A stretch of DNA of 35,464 bases from Flavobacteriales bacterium CG_4_10_14_0_2_um_filter_35_18 (lineage in GTDB: Bacteria; Bacteroidota; Bacteroidia; Flavobacteriales; Flavobacteriaceae). A model generated the notes under the pieces. That model was not told the origin of the DNA, made no database searches, and was given only the letters and a program-made list of their open reading frames with translations. Location of the stretch: the NCBI GenBank assembly GCA_002793215.1, contig PFPU01000193.1:1-35464 (forward strand). Reading direction: 5' to 3'. Below, piece by piece: positions 6,798-15,240 of the stretch. The translations under genes were made by a program, and so were the position numbers. Each line of letters opens with the position of its first letter. Position 1 is the first letter of the stretch.

Positions 6798-9209
6798 ATG
6801 ATTAAACAATTTTTACTTTGGCTATTCTTAGTAATTGCAGGGCTTTTGCATTCCCAAACCCTTAGCATCAAAGATTACGAAACAAAAAAAACATTAGAGG
6901 CAGTAACCCTATTTAGTGTAAATCCTAAGGCTCATGCTATTACAAATCATAATGGTCAAGCCGATATCACCGCTTTTAAAAATTCAGAGCGCATTGAAAT
7001 ACGCATACTCGGCTATAAAACCCTTTATAAAAGCTATTCTTATCTTAAAGATGTCAATTTTGAAATCCACCTAAAAGCTTCCAATTTTAACCTCGACGAA
7101 GTAGTCATCTCTGCTACACGCTGGAAACAAACTTCAGGCAATGTTCCCTCAAAAATTATCTCAATTACCACTAAGGATATCGCGTTGCTAAATCCACAAA
7201 CTGCAGCCGACCTTTTAAATATTTCGGGAAAAGTTTATATTCAAAAAAGCCAGCAAGGAGGCGGAAGCCCAATGATTAGAGGCTTTGCTACAAATCGCTT
7301 GTTATATACCGTTGATGGCATAAGGATGAATAACGCTATTTTTAGATCGGGTAACATTCAGAATGTCATCAATATTGACCCCTTTGCAACCGAGCATACC
7401 GAAGTATTTTTTGGACCAGGTTCGGTAATTTATGGTAGTGATGCCATTGGAGGTGTGATGAGTTTTGAAACGCTTACACCAAAATTTTCGACAAGCGAAA
7501 AACCATTGATAAAAGGCAAAGCAGTAATCCGTTCGGCATCGGCAAACAATGAAAAGACAGGTCATATCGATTTTAATATCGGTTGGAAAAAATGGTCATT
7601 AATTAGCAGTTTCAGCTCGTGGGATTTTGACAATTTACGTCAGGGAAGCGTTGGCCCTGTTGATTATATCAAACCCTTTTATGTAAAAAGCGAAAATGGC
7701 GTTGACGCAATTATTAAACAAAAAAATCCTTTATTGCAAATTCCTTCGGCCTATTCTCAAATTAACGTTATGCAAAAAATCCGTTTTAAACCCAATGAAG
7801 ATTGGGATTTTCAATATGGTTTTCACTATTCAACAACCTCAACTTATGGGCGTTACGATAGACACAACCGCATGCGAAACGGAAAACCGCGCTATGCCGA
7901 ATGGAATTACGGACCGCAAAGTTGGCTGATGAACAACCTAAATATAACCCACAAAAGCAATAAAACTTTTTATGACCAAATGACCATGCGCCTAGCGCTA
8001 CAATCTTTTGACGAAAGTCGCATTGACAGAACCTTAAATAAAGTTGAACGAAATACCCAAATTGAGCAGGTTGAAGCTTATTCGGCTAATCTCGATTTTG
8101 AAAAAGCGCTGAATGAAAAAAACACTGTGTTTTATGGCTTTGAATTTGTGTATAATGACATTACATCGACAGGTTTTTTAACCGATATTTCTACCAATAT
8201 TAAAACTACAGGCCCTGCTCGCTATCCAAAATCTAATTGGCGCTCGCTGGCCCTTTATGTGAATGAGGAATTTAAACTTACCGATAAATTCACCTTACAA
8301 TCAGGTTTACGCTATAATCAAATAGCTCTAAATGCCAATTTTTCTAACAATATAGCCTTCTTTCCATTTCCTTTTACAACAGCTAAAATTGATAATGGTT
8401 CCTTTACAGGTAGCATCGGCGGGGTTTATCGCCCAAAGCGTTCTTGGGTTATCAGTAGCAATATTGGCACGGCTTTTCGTTCGCCAAATGTTGATGATTT
8501 GGGCAAAGTTTTCGATTCTGGACCGGGTGCAATCACCATTCCCAATCCAAATTTAAAATCGGAGTATGCCTATAATTTTGATTTTGGCATTGCAAAAGTG
8601 ATTAATGACGTTATAAAAATTGATGTTACCACTTATTATACCTCCTTAAAAAATGCTTTAGTGCTAAGAGATTTTCAACTTAACGGACAAAATAACATTG
8701 TTTATGAAGGTGAGTTAAGCAAAGTGCAAGCCATTCAAAATGCAGCAAAAGCCTATGTTTATGGCTTTCAAGGTGGATTGGAAGTAAAACTCCCTGCGGG
8801 ATTTAGCTTTTTATCTGACTTAAATTACCAAAAAGGAAGAGAGGAATTAGACAACGGCACAACCAGCGCTTCGCGCCATGCAGCTCCCCTTTTTGGCACT
8901 TCAAGACTCAGTTATAAAGCAGATAAATTAAATTTGCAATTCTATGCATCCTATCAGGCCGAACGCAAGTTTAAAGATTTAGCCGCCGAAGAACAAGTTA
9001 AAGATGAAATCTATGCAAAAGATGCCCAAGGAAAAAATTATTCACCCGCTTGGTACACAATTAACCTAAAGTCAACTTATGCATTTTCTGAGCAAATTAC
9101 CGCCACTGTCGGACTAGAAAATATAACCGATCAGCGCTACCGCCCTTATAGTTCTGGAATTTCGGCAGCAGGAAGAAATTTTGTAATTTCGATGAGTGCT
9201 CAGTTTTAA
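6798..9209 (+). CDS. TonB-dependent outer-membrane receptor, heme-receptor-like
   Basis: An 803-residue outer-membrane receptor. Signal peptide at 1-20 (ending LLHSQ), then a carboxypeptidase-regulatory-like domain to about residue 100 (ETKKTLEAVTLF, RILGYKTLY), then a plug with MIRGFATNRLLYTVDGIRMN and GPGSVIYGSDAIGGVMSF, and a 22-stranded barrel ending in the aromatic ISMSAQF. In the barrel, FRSPNVDD near residue 561 and NPNLKSEYAYNFD near 584 correspond to the FRAP and NPNL motifs of heme/hemoglobin receptors. The histidine usually found between those motifs is missing here. The ligand is therefore uncertain: heme, a siderophore or another metal complex. It imports substrate using TonB-ExbBD energy, encoded elsewhere. 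No partner lipoprotein or transport gene is next to it. Confidence 0.9.
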   Translation: MIKQFLLWLFLVIAGLLHSQTLSIKDYETKKTLEAVTLFSVNPKAHAITNHNGQADITAFKNSERIEIRILGYKTLYKSYSYLKDVNFEIHLKASNFNLDEVVISATRWKQTSGNVPSKIISITTKDIALLNPQTAADLLNISGKVYIQKSQQGGGSPMIRGFATNRLLYTVDGIRMNNAIFRSGNIQNVINIDPFATEHTEVFFGPGSVIYGSDAIGGVMSFETLTPKFSTSEKPLIKGKAVIRSASANNEKTGHIDFNIGWKKWSLISSFSSWDFDNLRQGSVGPVDYIKPFYVKSENGVDAIIKQKNPLLQIPSAYSQINVMQKIRFKPNEDWDFQYGFHYSTTSTYGRYDRHNRMRNGKPRYAEWNYGPQSWLMNNLNITHKSNKTFYDQMTMRLALQSFDESRIDRTLNKVERNTQIEQVEAYSANLDFEKALNEKNTVFYGFEFVYNDITSTGFLTDISTNIKTTGPARYPKSNWRSLALYVNEEFKLTDKFTLQSGLRYNQIALNANFSNNIAFFPFPFTTAKIDNGSFTGSIGGVYRPKRSWVISSNIGTAFRSPNVDDLGKVFDSGPGAITIPNPNLKSEYAYNFDFGIAKVINDVIKIDVTTYYTSLKNALVLRDFQLNGQNNIVYEGELSKVQAIQNAAKAYVYGFQGGLEVKLPAGFSFLSDLNYQKGREELDNGTTSASRHAAPLFGTSRLSYKADKLNLQFYASYQAERKFKDLAAEEQVKDEIYAKDAQGKNYSPAWYTINLKSTYAFSEQITATVGLENITDQRYRPYSSGISAAGRNFVISMSAQF

Positions 9210-9277
9210 TTACCCTATCTAATTATTAGTTAGTTTGGTAAGTTGGCATTAGCCACATAACAATAAATCATAGTAGT

Positions 9278-9298
9278 AAAAAACCTCAACTAATGAGG
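9278..9298 (-). terminator. Terminator of tRNA operon
   Basis: On the minus strand CCTCA-loop-TGAGG (9298 to 9284) is followed by six Ts (9283-9278), just downstream of the tRNA-Arg 3' end at 9319. Confidence 0.75.
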
Positions 9299-9318
9299 TA
9301 AGTCTGAGACTTGGATTG

Positions 9319-9392
9319 TGATCGCGACAGGATTCGAACCTGTGACCGTCTGATTAGAAATCAGATGCTCTATCCAGCTGAGCTACGCGACC
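9319..9392 (-). tRNA. tRNA-Arg(TCT)
   Basis: The reverse complement starts GGTCGCG and ends CGCGATC plus discriminator A, giving a 7-pair acceptor stem with one G-U. The anticodon arm CTGATTTCTAATCAG carries TCT, and the T arm GGTTCGAATCC is canonical. No CCA is encoded. It is the last gene of a Ser-Pro-Arg operon. Confidence 0.95.
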
Positions 9393-9406
9393 TTCCAAAA
9401 TTTTTG

Positions 9407-9481
9407 TCGGGGTGGCAGGATTCGAACCTGCGACCTCCTGCTCCCAAAGCAGGCGCGATAACCGGGCTACGCTACACCCCG
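9407..9481 (-). tRNA. tRNA-Pro(TGG)
   Basis: The reverse complement starts CGGGGTG and ends CACCCCG plus discriminator A. The anticodon arm CCTGCTTTGGGAGCAGG carries TGG and the T arm has GGTTCGAATCC. No encoded CCA. Fourteen bases separate it from tRNA-Arg. Confidence 0.95.
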
Positions 9482-9539
9482 AATTGGTTATCTATTTTAA
9501 TAGACCTTAACAAAAAACCGATGTTATTTGCTTGAATTG

Positions 9540-9623
9540 CGGAGAGACAGGGACTCGAACCCTGGCGACAGTTACCCGTCGACAGATTAGCAATCTGCTC
9601 CGTTACCACTCCGGCACCTCTCC
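9540..9623 (-). tRNA. tRNA-Ser(GCT)
   Basis: The reverse complement starts GGAGAGG and ends TCTCTCC plus discriminator G. The anticodon arm CAGATTGCTAATCTG carries GCT. A long variable arm (class II, TCGACGGGTAACTGTCG) identifies serine. It is the first gene of the operon. Confidence 0.95.
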
Positions 9624-9661
9624 TATTTTTTAACTTTTAATGAACTTATTTTTTGAGTGTG

Positions 9662-9692
9662 CAAATGTATCGTTTGAAATGCAATTAAGCAA
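9662..9692 (-). promoter_or_regulatory. Promoter of Ser-Pro-Arg tRNA operon
   Basis: On the minus strand TACATTTG (9669 to 9662) is an exact -7 box, with a TTG (9692 to 9690) 20 bases upstream as -33 element. The tRNA-Ser 5' end lies about 39 bases downstream. Confidence 0.65.
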
Positions 9693-9707
9693 CATTTTTA
9701 TTAATTA

Positions 9708-11762
9708 TTATTCAGGGTACGATATCCTTAAATAGTAGATATTTTTTAATTTCTTTTTAATCACTTTTTTAATGGTTTCTATTTGTTTAAAAGTAATGTC
9801 AGCGTTCATAAATTGCTTTTGCTCCATCTGGCCGTTGATGATTTTTTCAACCAATTCGTCAATGGATTTGCCGGTAGGAATTTTCAAGCTTTTAGAGGCA
9901 GCCTCACAGGCATCGCACATCATTAAAATTGCCGTCTCTTTTGAAAAAGGAATGGGTCCTGGATAACGAAAATCTTCTGGATTTAAATCACCTATATTTC
10001 GGTCTTCTTCAAGTTTATAAAAATAATAGGTCAACGACGTTCCGTGATGCGTTCGTATAAAATCTATAATTCGGTCGGGTAAGTTATTTTTTTTTGCTAA
10101 TTCAATGCCTTTTATAACATGGCTTATAATAATTTTAGCGCTGTCTTTTGGGGACAAATCGAAATGGGGATTAACGCTTGTCGACTGATTTTCGGTAAAA
10201 TACATTGGGTTAAACATTTTGCCAATATCGTGATAGAGCGCGCCCGTTCGCACCAACATGGCATTTGCGCGGATTTCGCTTGCCGAAGCTTCGGCTAGGT
10301 TAGCTACTTGCATAGAATGTTGAAAGGTGCCTGGTGCTTTTTCGGCCAACTCTCTTAATAATTTTGAGTTAGAATCGGATAATTCACGCAAGGTTTCATC
10401 AGATACTAATCCAAAAACTTTTTCATAAAAAAACATTAGGGGCAACACAAATAATGTTAAAACACCATTGAAAATAAAAAGTTCAAATTTTAAAAGTTCT
10501 AAATGTGAGGCATTTCCATCCTTTGTAACCGAAAAGGCAAAATAAGACAGAAAATAAACCAACGTAATCTGACTTACCGAAATAAACAAATTGGCTCGTT
10601 TATATAATTCGGAAACCGTTAAAATGGTTACAATGCCCGCAATGATTTGTAAAAATATGAATTCAAAGCTATTGGGCACAATAAAACCCAATAAAAGGAT
10701 GGTTAAAACGTGGGCAAATAAGCCCAAACGCGCATCGAAAAAGGCTTTTAAAATCAAGGGCAAAATTACTAGGGGAACTATGTAAACGTAATCGGGTTTA
10801 AATTTAATCATCAAAGTTGTTAAAAGCACCATTAACAACACATTAGAAAATATAAATGTTACCTTTTTGTTATTATCATAAATTTCTATGCGGTATTTGT
10901 GGAGAAATAAGAGCAACATCAACATGGCCAATGCTACTAAAATAGTATAGCCCAAAACAATCCAATTGTAATTAGATTTGCTCCAAAGCTGCGATTCAAA
11001 TTCCTTTTTAAGAGAATTTAATATTTCAAAGTTTTTGCCTTCAACCACGTCACCTTTTAAAATAATACGTTCCTTTTCGGATATAAATCCCTTAGTCAAC
11101 GAAATGTTTTTATAAGCGTCTTCTAATGCTTTTTCGTTTAAATTCTTATCATAAAATAGGTTCGGCTTTAAAATATCAATAAGAAATGAACTAAACTTAT
11201 CAGCATACAGATTGTATTTAGCATCTTTTAAATAGAAAATTAATTTATCGTGTAGCGTTTGTTTATTAATTAACTGATTTAATATTTGGTCATTAGCCGT
11301 GTTGTTGGTAATGATCATAATTTCATTATTTCGTTGAAAACTAGTGCTGTTTGCATCTAAATAGCCAATATTATAAATTTCATCAATTACCGTTCTGCCA
11401 AAATTTTCCAATTCTTTTTTATGGGCATTAGCAAAAATTGGATCTTTGAGCATTAAAGTTATTTTGTTGTTATAATCGGCAGCTACCGCATTAATAACCT
11501 CAACTTTATTTCGGTAATAGGGTTTTAAATTTTGTTTGATTAGATCTTTTTCAGCTTTAATTTCATCTTCCGATTTTAAAATGGCAAAATCAAAAGGGGC
11601 ATAATAATTTTCGTATTGCCAAGGTTTTCCTTCGCGGAATTCATATTTAAACTGACCTCCTTTTGGAAAGAGGTAAATAATTGAAATCGTAGTAATTACT
11701 AAAAGAAAGATTTTGTAAATTAACGAGTGATTGGAGAATATTTTGTTTTTAAAATTTTTCAT
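9708..11762 (-). CDS. pgpH: 7TM-HD phosphohydrolase, PgpH-type
   Basis: A 684-residue membrane protein with the PgpH layout: an N-terminal membrane anchor (about residues 13-32), an extracytoplasmic 7TMR-HDED-like domain to about 265, seven membrane helices to about 450, and a cytosolic HD domain. HD residues are visible: FQHSMQVANLAEA (first His near 481), GALYHDIGK (His-Asp near 510), SHVIKGIELA and IRTHHGTS. In Listeria the family hydrolyses the second messenger c-di-AMP to pApA; the same activity here is inferred from domain order. It is transcribed alone, toward the tRNA operon. No diadenylate cyclase is in the window. Confidence 0.88.
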   Translation of the reverse strand: MKNFKNKIFSNHSLIYKIFLLVITTISIIYLFPKGGQFKYEFREGKPWQYENYYAPFDFAILKSEDEIKAEKDLIKQNLKPYYRNKVEVINAVAADYNNKITLMLKDPIFANAHKKELENFGRTVIDEIYNIGYLDANSTSFQRNNEIMIITNNTANDQILNQLINKQTLHDKLIFYLKDAKYNLYADKFSSFLIDILKPNLFYDKNLNEKALEDAYKNISLTKGFISEKERIILKGDVVEGKNFEILNSLKKEFESQLWSKSNYNWIVLGYTILVALAMLMLLLFLHKYRIEIYDNNKKVTFIFSNVLLMVLLTTLMIKFKPDYVYIVPLVILPLILKAFFDARLGLFAHVLTILLLGFIVPNSFEFIFLQIIAGIVTILTVSELYKRANLFISVSQITLVYFLSYFAFSVTKDGNASHLELLKFELFIFNGVLTLFVLPLMFFYEKVFGLVSDETLRELSDSNSKLLRELAEKAPGTFQHSMQVANLAEASASEIRANAMLVRTGALYHDIGKMFNPMYFTENQSTSVNPHFDLSPKDSAKIIISHVIKGIELAKKNNLPDRIIDFIRTHHGTSLTYYFYKLEEDRNIGDLNPEDFRYPGPIPFSKETAILMMCDACEAASKSLKIPTGKSIDELVEKIINGQMEQKQFMNADITFKQIETIKKVIKKKLKNIYYLRISYPE

Positions 11763-11866
11763 CTTTTATATTATTCCTCAAAAATAGTCTTTTTTAAAAA
11801 ATTACAATTGCTTATTAAAAGAAATTAAAATATTCTAATAGCCATATTTAAAGACCGATTGCAAAA

Positions 11867-11893
11867 TTGTTTAAGCTAAAAACCGTATTTTTG
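11867..11893 (+). promoter_or_regulatory. Promoter of thiolase operon
   Basis: TATTTTTG (11886-11893) is an exact -7 box and TTG at 11867-11869 is a -33 element at about the expected distance. The ATG is 33 bases further downstream, at 11926. Confidence 0.65.
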
Positions 11894-11925
11894 TAAAGTT
11901 TTTAGAATTTAACAATCCATTTAAA

Positions 11926-13104
11926 ATGAATAAAAAAGTAGTTATAGTCTCAGCCGTACGCACCCCAATTGGCGGTATGCTAGGTAGTTTATCAAGCATT
12001 TCGGCAACTAAATTAGGAGCAATTGCCATTAAAGGAGCCCTCGATAAAATTAATTTAGACCCAAAACTAGTAGATGAAGTCTATATGGGGCAGGTGGTTC
12101 AAGCCAATGCCGGACAAGCCCCTGCAAAGCAGGCTGCTCTTTTTGCTGGTTTACCCAATACCATTCCCTGTACCACTGTAAATAAAGTCTGTGCTTCTGG
12201 AATGAAAGCCATTATGTTTGCCGCACAATCTATCGCTTTAGGCGATGCCGATATAGTGGTGGCAGGTGGCATGGAAAGTATGAGCCAAATTCCCCATTAT
12301 CTAGATATGCGAAACGGACAAAAATTAGGTAACGCTACCCTAATAGATGGCTTGTTAAAAGATGGATTAGTAAATGTTTACGACGAAAAACACATGGGGA
12401 CTTGTGGTGATTTATGTGCGAGCACACACCATTTTACACGTGAAGACCAAGACCAATTTGCCATCAATTCTTACACCTTAGCTGCAAAAGCTTGGAAAGA
12501 AGGAAACTTTAATGAAGAAATAATTCCTGTTTTGGTGCCTCAGCGCAAAGGAGACCCGATTATTGTTGATAAAGACGAAGAGTTTACCAAAGTGAGCTTT
12601 GATAAAATTAAACTGTTAAAACCAGCTTTTGGCAAAGATGGCACAATAACAGCCGCCAATGCTTCTTCTTTAAGTGATGGTGCTGCTGCTTTGATTTTAA
12701 TGAGTGAAGAAAAAGCCCTGTCATTGGGTTTAAAACCTTTGGCAAGTATTATAAGTTATGCCGATGCTTCTCAAGCTCCCGAATGGTTCACCACAAGTCC
12801 TTCTAAAGCTATTCCTAAAGCCTTAGCAAAAGCAAACTTAAAAATTCAAGACGTTGATTATTTTGAATTTAACGAAGCTTTTGCCGTTGTTGGCTTGGCA
12901 AACACCAAAATTTTAGGAATAGATGCCTCTAAAGTGAATGTCAATGGTGGCGCGGTTGCCTTAGGACATCCATTAGGTTGTTCTGGCGCACGCATTGTGG
13001 TTACTTTAATAAATGTTTTAAAACAAAATAACGGCAAAATTGGCGCAGCTTCAATTTGTAATGGTGGCGGTGGCGCAGGTGCAATCCTAATTGAAAATAG
13101 GTAA
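11926..13104 (+). CDS. Thiolase (acetyl-CoA C-acetyl/acyltransferase)
   Basis: A 392-residue thiolase, the usual family length. The acyl-accepting cysteine is C89 in NKVCASGMKA; the other catalytic elements are FNEAFAVVG, GGAVALGHPLGCSGAR (His) and the C-terminal CNGGGGAGA (Cys). It cleaves or forms a 3-ketoacyl-CoA, most simply acetoacetyl-CoA to and from two acetyl-CoA. Sequence alone does not separate a biosynthetic from a beta-oxidation role, and no FadB-like gene is adjacent. It is cytosolic. It shares a transcript with the NlpC/P60 gene starting six bases after its stop. Confidence 0.95.
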   Translation: MNKKVVIVSAVRTPIGGMLGSLSSISATKLGAIAIKGALDKINLDPKLVDEVYMGQVVQANAGQAPAKQAALFAGLPNTIPCTTVNKVCASGMKAIMFAAQSIALGDADIVVAGGMESMSQIPHYLDMRNGQKLGNATLIDGLLKDGLVNVYDEKHMGTCGDLCASTHHFTREDQDQFAINSYTLAAKAWKEGNFNEEIIPVLVPQRKGDPIIVDKDEEFTKVSFDKIKLLKPAFGKDGTITAANASSLSDGAAALILMSEEKALSLGLKPLASIISYADASQAPEWFTTSPSKAIPKALAKANLKIQDVDYFEFNEAFAVVGLANTKILGIDASKVNVNGGAVALGHPLGCSGARIVVTLINVLKQNNGKIGAASICNGGGGAGAILIENR

Positions 13105-13110
13105 TAATTT

Positions 13111-13881
13111 ATGCACTACGGAATTTGTATTTTAAATAGTATTGCGCTTCGACCGCTTCCAAGCGATAAAAGTGAGCTGATTTCTCAGGTTTTATTTGGC
13201 GAAAGTTTTGAAATTTTAGAAGAAAGCACGAGTTGGTTCAAAATTAAATTAGCCTTTGATGCTTATGAAGGTTGGATTGATAAAAAACAACAAATTCAAA
13301 TTTCATCAGCAGAGTATCATAATCTGCAAAACCAAAATCCAACTTATATCGCCGATTTAGTGAATGTTGCCAGCTTTAATAAAACAGAGCTCTTAACACT
13401 TTCTTTAGGAGCTGAATTACCGCTATTTAAAAATGATATCACCCATTTAAAAAATTTTGAAACCCACTTTGAAGGCGCTACTATTAGCGGTCAATCAGCT
13501 AAAAATAAATTGATTGATAGCGCTTATATGTATTTGAATGCACCCTATTTATGGGGAGGCAAAACACCCTTTGGCATCGATTGTTCGGGCTTTACGCAAA
13601 TGGTTTATAAGCTTAATGGCTATAAGTTATTGCGCGACGCTTCGCAACAAGCTATGCAAGGAGAAGCCTTAAGCTTTATTGAAGAAAGTGAGCCAGGTGA
13701 CTTAGCTTTTTTTGATAACGAAGAAGGAAAAATAGTTCATGTTGGAATGATTTTGTCTAACAACCAAATTATTCATGCGCACGGTAAAGTACGGATTGAC
13801 TTGCTTGACCACAGTGGGATTTATAATGTTGATACCAAACGACACTCTCACAAACTCAGGGTGATTAAAAAAATTATTTAA
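13111..13881 (+). CDS. NlpC/P60 (C40) peptidase with SH3-like N-terminus
   Basis: A 256-residue peptidase: residues 1-60 look like a bacterial SH3 domain (LRPLPSDKSELISQVLFGE, GWID), and the NlpC/P60 domain spans about 130-256. The catalytic triad is visible: C158 in GIDCSGF, H210 in IVHVGMI, and H222 in IIHAHG. There is no signal peptide, so it is likely cytosolic, like the gamma-D-glutamyl-L-diamino acid peptidases used in murein peptide recycling (YkfC / dipeptidyl-peptidase VI type). It follows the thiolase by six bases and ends at a strong bidirectional terminator. The recycling role is inference from domain layout and missing export signal. Confidence 0.9.
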   Translation: MHYGICILNSIALRPLPSDKSELISQVLFGESFEILEESTSWFKIKLAFDAYEGWIDKKQQIQISSAEYHNLQNQNPTYIADLVNVASFNKTELLTLSLGAELPLFKNDITHLKNFETHFEGATISGQSAKNKLIDSAYMYLNAPYLWGGKTPFGIDCSGFTQMVYKLNGYKLLRDASQQAMQGEALSFIEESEPGDLAFFDNEEGKIVHVGMILSNNQIIHAHGKVRIDLLDHSGIYNVDTKRHSHKLRVIKKII

Positions 13882-13884
13882 ACT

Positions 13885-13920
13885 AAAAAAGCCTTAATCA
13901 AAACGAATAAGGCTTTTTTT
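13885..13920. terminator. Bidirectional terminator
   Basis: AAAAAAGCCTTA (13885-13896) pairs with TAAGGCTTTTTT (13908-13919) around an 11-base loop, with A and T runs on the two sides. It serves both the NlpC/P60 gene (plus) and the TPR gene (minus, ending at 13943). Confidence 0.88.
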
Positions 13921-13942
13921 ATAAAGTGTGATAAGCTATATA

Positions 13943-15220
13943 TTAACCTTTTAAGGCGTCATAAGCTGCTTTTAGTTTTTTATATTCGGCATCCATAGCC
14001 AAATTTTCAAAAATTCCCATCAGGGTTTGAACAACTGAAATATCATCCTTTTTAATGTCGTAAGCTTTTTCATAATAAGGTAACACTTGTTTGTATAACT
14101 TTGATAATTCAGCTTTAAATTTATCGTATTTAGCAAAATCACTTAAACTGTTATTCATTTTTTCAATAATACCTTCTTCTTTTTTGCGATAAACATTCGC
14201 CAAATTGACATAGGCATCAAAATAGGCTGGTTTTAATTCGATAGCTTTATTATAATATTTAATGGCTTCTTCGTCCTTATTTTGTTCGGCACTAATAACC
14301 CCCAAATTAAAATATAAAATAGGTTCATTAGGATTTTTTTCGATAGCTTCATTCATCAACTCTCCAAATTTAACCCGGTTACCTAATTTAATTTGTAAAT
14401 CAGCTTCGGCTAATAATAAATTATAATCATTTGGATCAGTTGCTCTTGCTTTTTTAATAGCATCTAAGCCCTTTTCGTTTTGGCCTAATTCACCATATAA
14501 ATATGCAATATTCTTGATGATAGCATTTTTGCGCGAAGGGGTAACCTCATCTTTTGGATCAGTGTATTTTCCGGTTTTAATCATCAAATCACGTTGGTTT
14601 TTTGAAGCAAAATTTTCTGCTAGACCTGTTTCGGTATTTTTTGCTGTATATTCAGTTGAAATACCTTGGTAGCCTAACCTATTTAATTCAATATAAAAAT
14701 CTAAAGAAACTTGGTTATCTTTTCCTAAATAAGCCGCATTGGCAGCATTATCTAACATAAAAGTATCCTTAGGACTCATTTTATAAATCTTGTTAAAATT
14801 TTGAGCCGATTTAATGTAATCTTGTGCTTTGTATTGGTTTACAGCAACATCTCTAATATCAGAAATTAAACTGTTAAACAAAGGGGCTGCTTCGGCTGAA
14901 TAGATTTTTTTACCACCTAATTTAGTTTCAAAATCTAACAAATCGGTTAGGGCTTTTGCGGCAATGTCATAAGCTGCATCGGCTTCGGCTGGTTGTTTTT
15001 TAGCAATATCGGCATATACTTTACCTTTTATAAAGTAAAATTTAGCTTTTAGTTTGTCATCAGCAGTGGCAAGAAGTGCTTCAGCTTGTTGAATAGAGGT
15101 TTTTGCTAGGGTTAAATCATTGCTAGCGAGTGCTTTTTCGGCCGCTTTAAGTTCATTTTTTTGTCCAACTACTGTTATTGTAGCCAACAACATGAATCCT
15201 ATTAATAATTGGTTTTTCAT
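13943..15220 (-). CDS. Exported tetratricopeptide repeat protein
   Basis: A 425-residue protein with a signal peptide (MKNQLLIGFMLLATITVVGQ) and alpha-helical repeats throughout. Clear TPR units include the one with NEPILYFNLGVISAEQNKDE and the following EEAIKYYNKAIELKPAYFDA; others lie around NEKGLDAIKKARATDPNDYN and the N-terminal KAAEKALASNDL block. It is likely periplasmic and mediates protein contacts; no enzymatic motif is seen. It starts 20 bases after the gyrA stop on the same strand, so it is probably co-transcribed with gyrA although functionally unrelated as far as can be seen. Downstream lies a strong terminator. Confidence 0.85.
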   Translation of the reverse strand: MKNQLLIGFMLLATITVVGQKNELKAAEKALASNDLTLAKTSIQQAEALLATADDKLKAKFYFIKGKVYADIAKKQPAEADAAYDIAAKALTDLLDFETKLGGKKIYSAEAAPLFNSLISDIRDVAVNQYKAQDYIKSAQNFNKIYKMSPKDTFMLDNAANAAYLGKDNQVSLDFYIELNRLGYQGISTEYTAKNTETGLAENFASKNQRDLMIKTGKYTDPKDEVTPSRKNAIIKNIAYLYGELGQNEKGLDAIKKARATDPNDYNLLLAEADLQIKLGNRVKFGELMNEAIEKNPNEPILYFNLGVISAEQNKDEEAIKYYNKAIELKPAYFDAYVNLANVYRKKEEGIIEKMNNSLSDFAKYDKFKAELSKLYKQVLPYYEKAYDIKKDDISVVQTLMGIFENLAMDAEYKKLKAAYDALKG

Positions 15221-15240
15221 TTTTGTTTTAATTATGATTA

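Noticed and set aside
9311..9535. Plus-strand open frame of 74 codons over the tRNA genes
   Set aside because: It is simply the complement of tRNA-Arg and tRNA-Pro read as protein, a well-known artefact (the CDRDRIRTCDR-type peptide).
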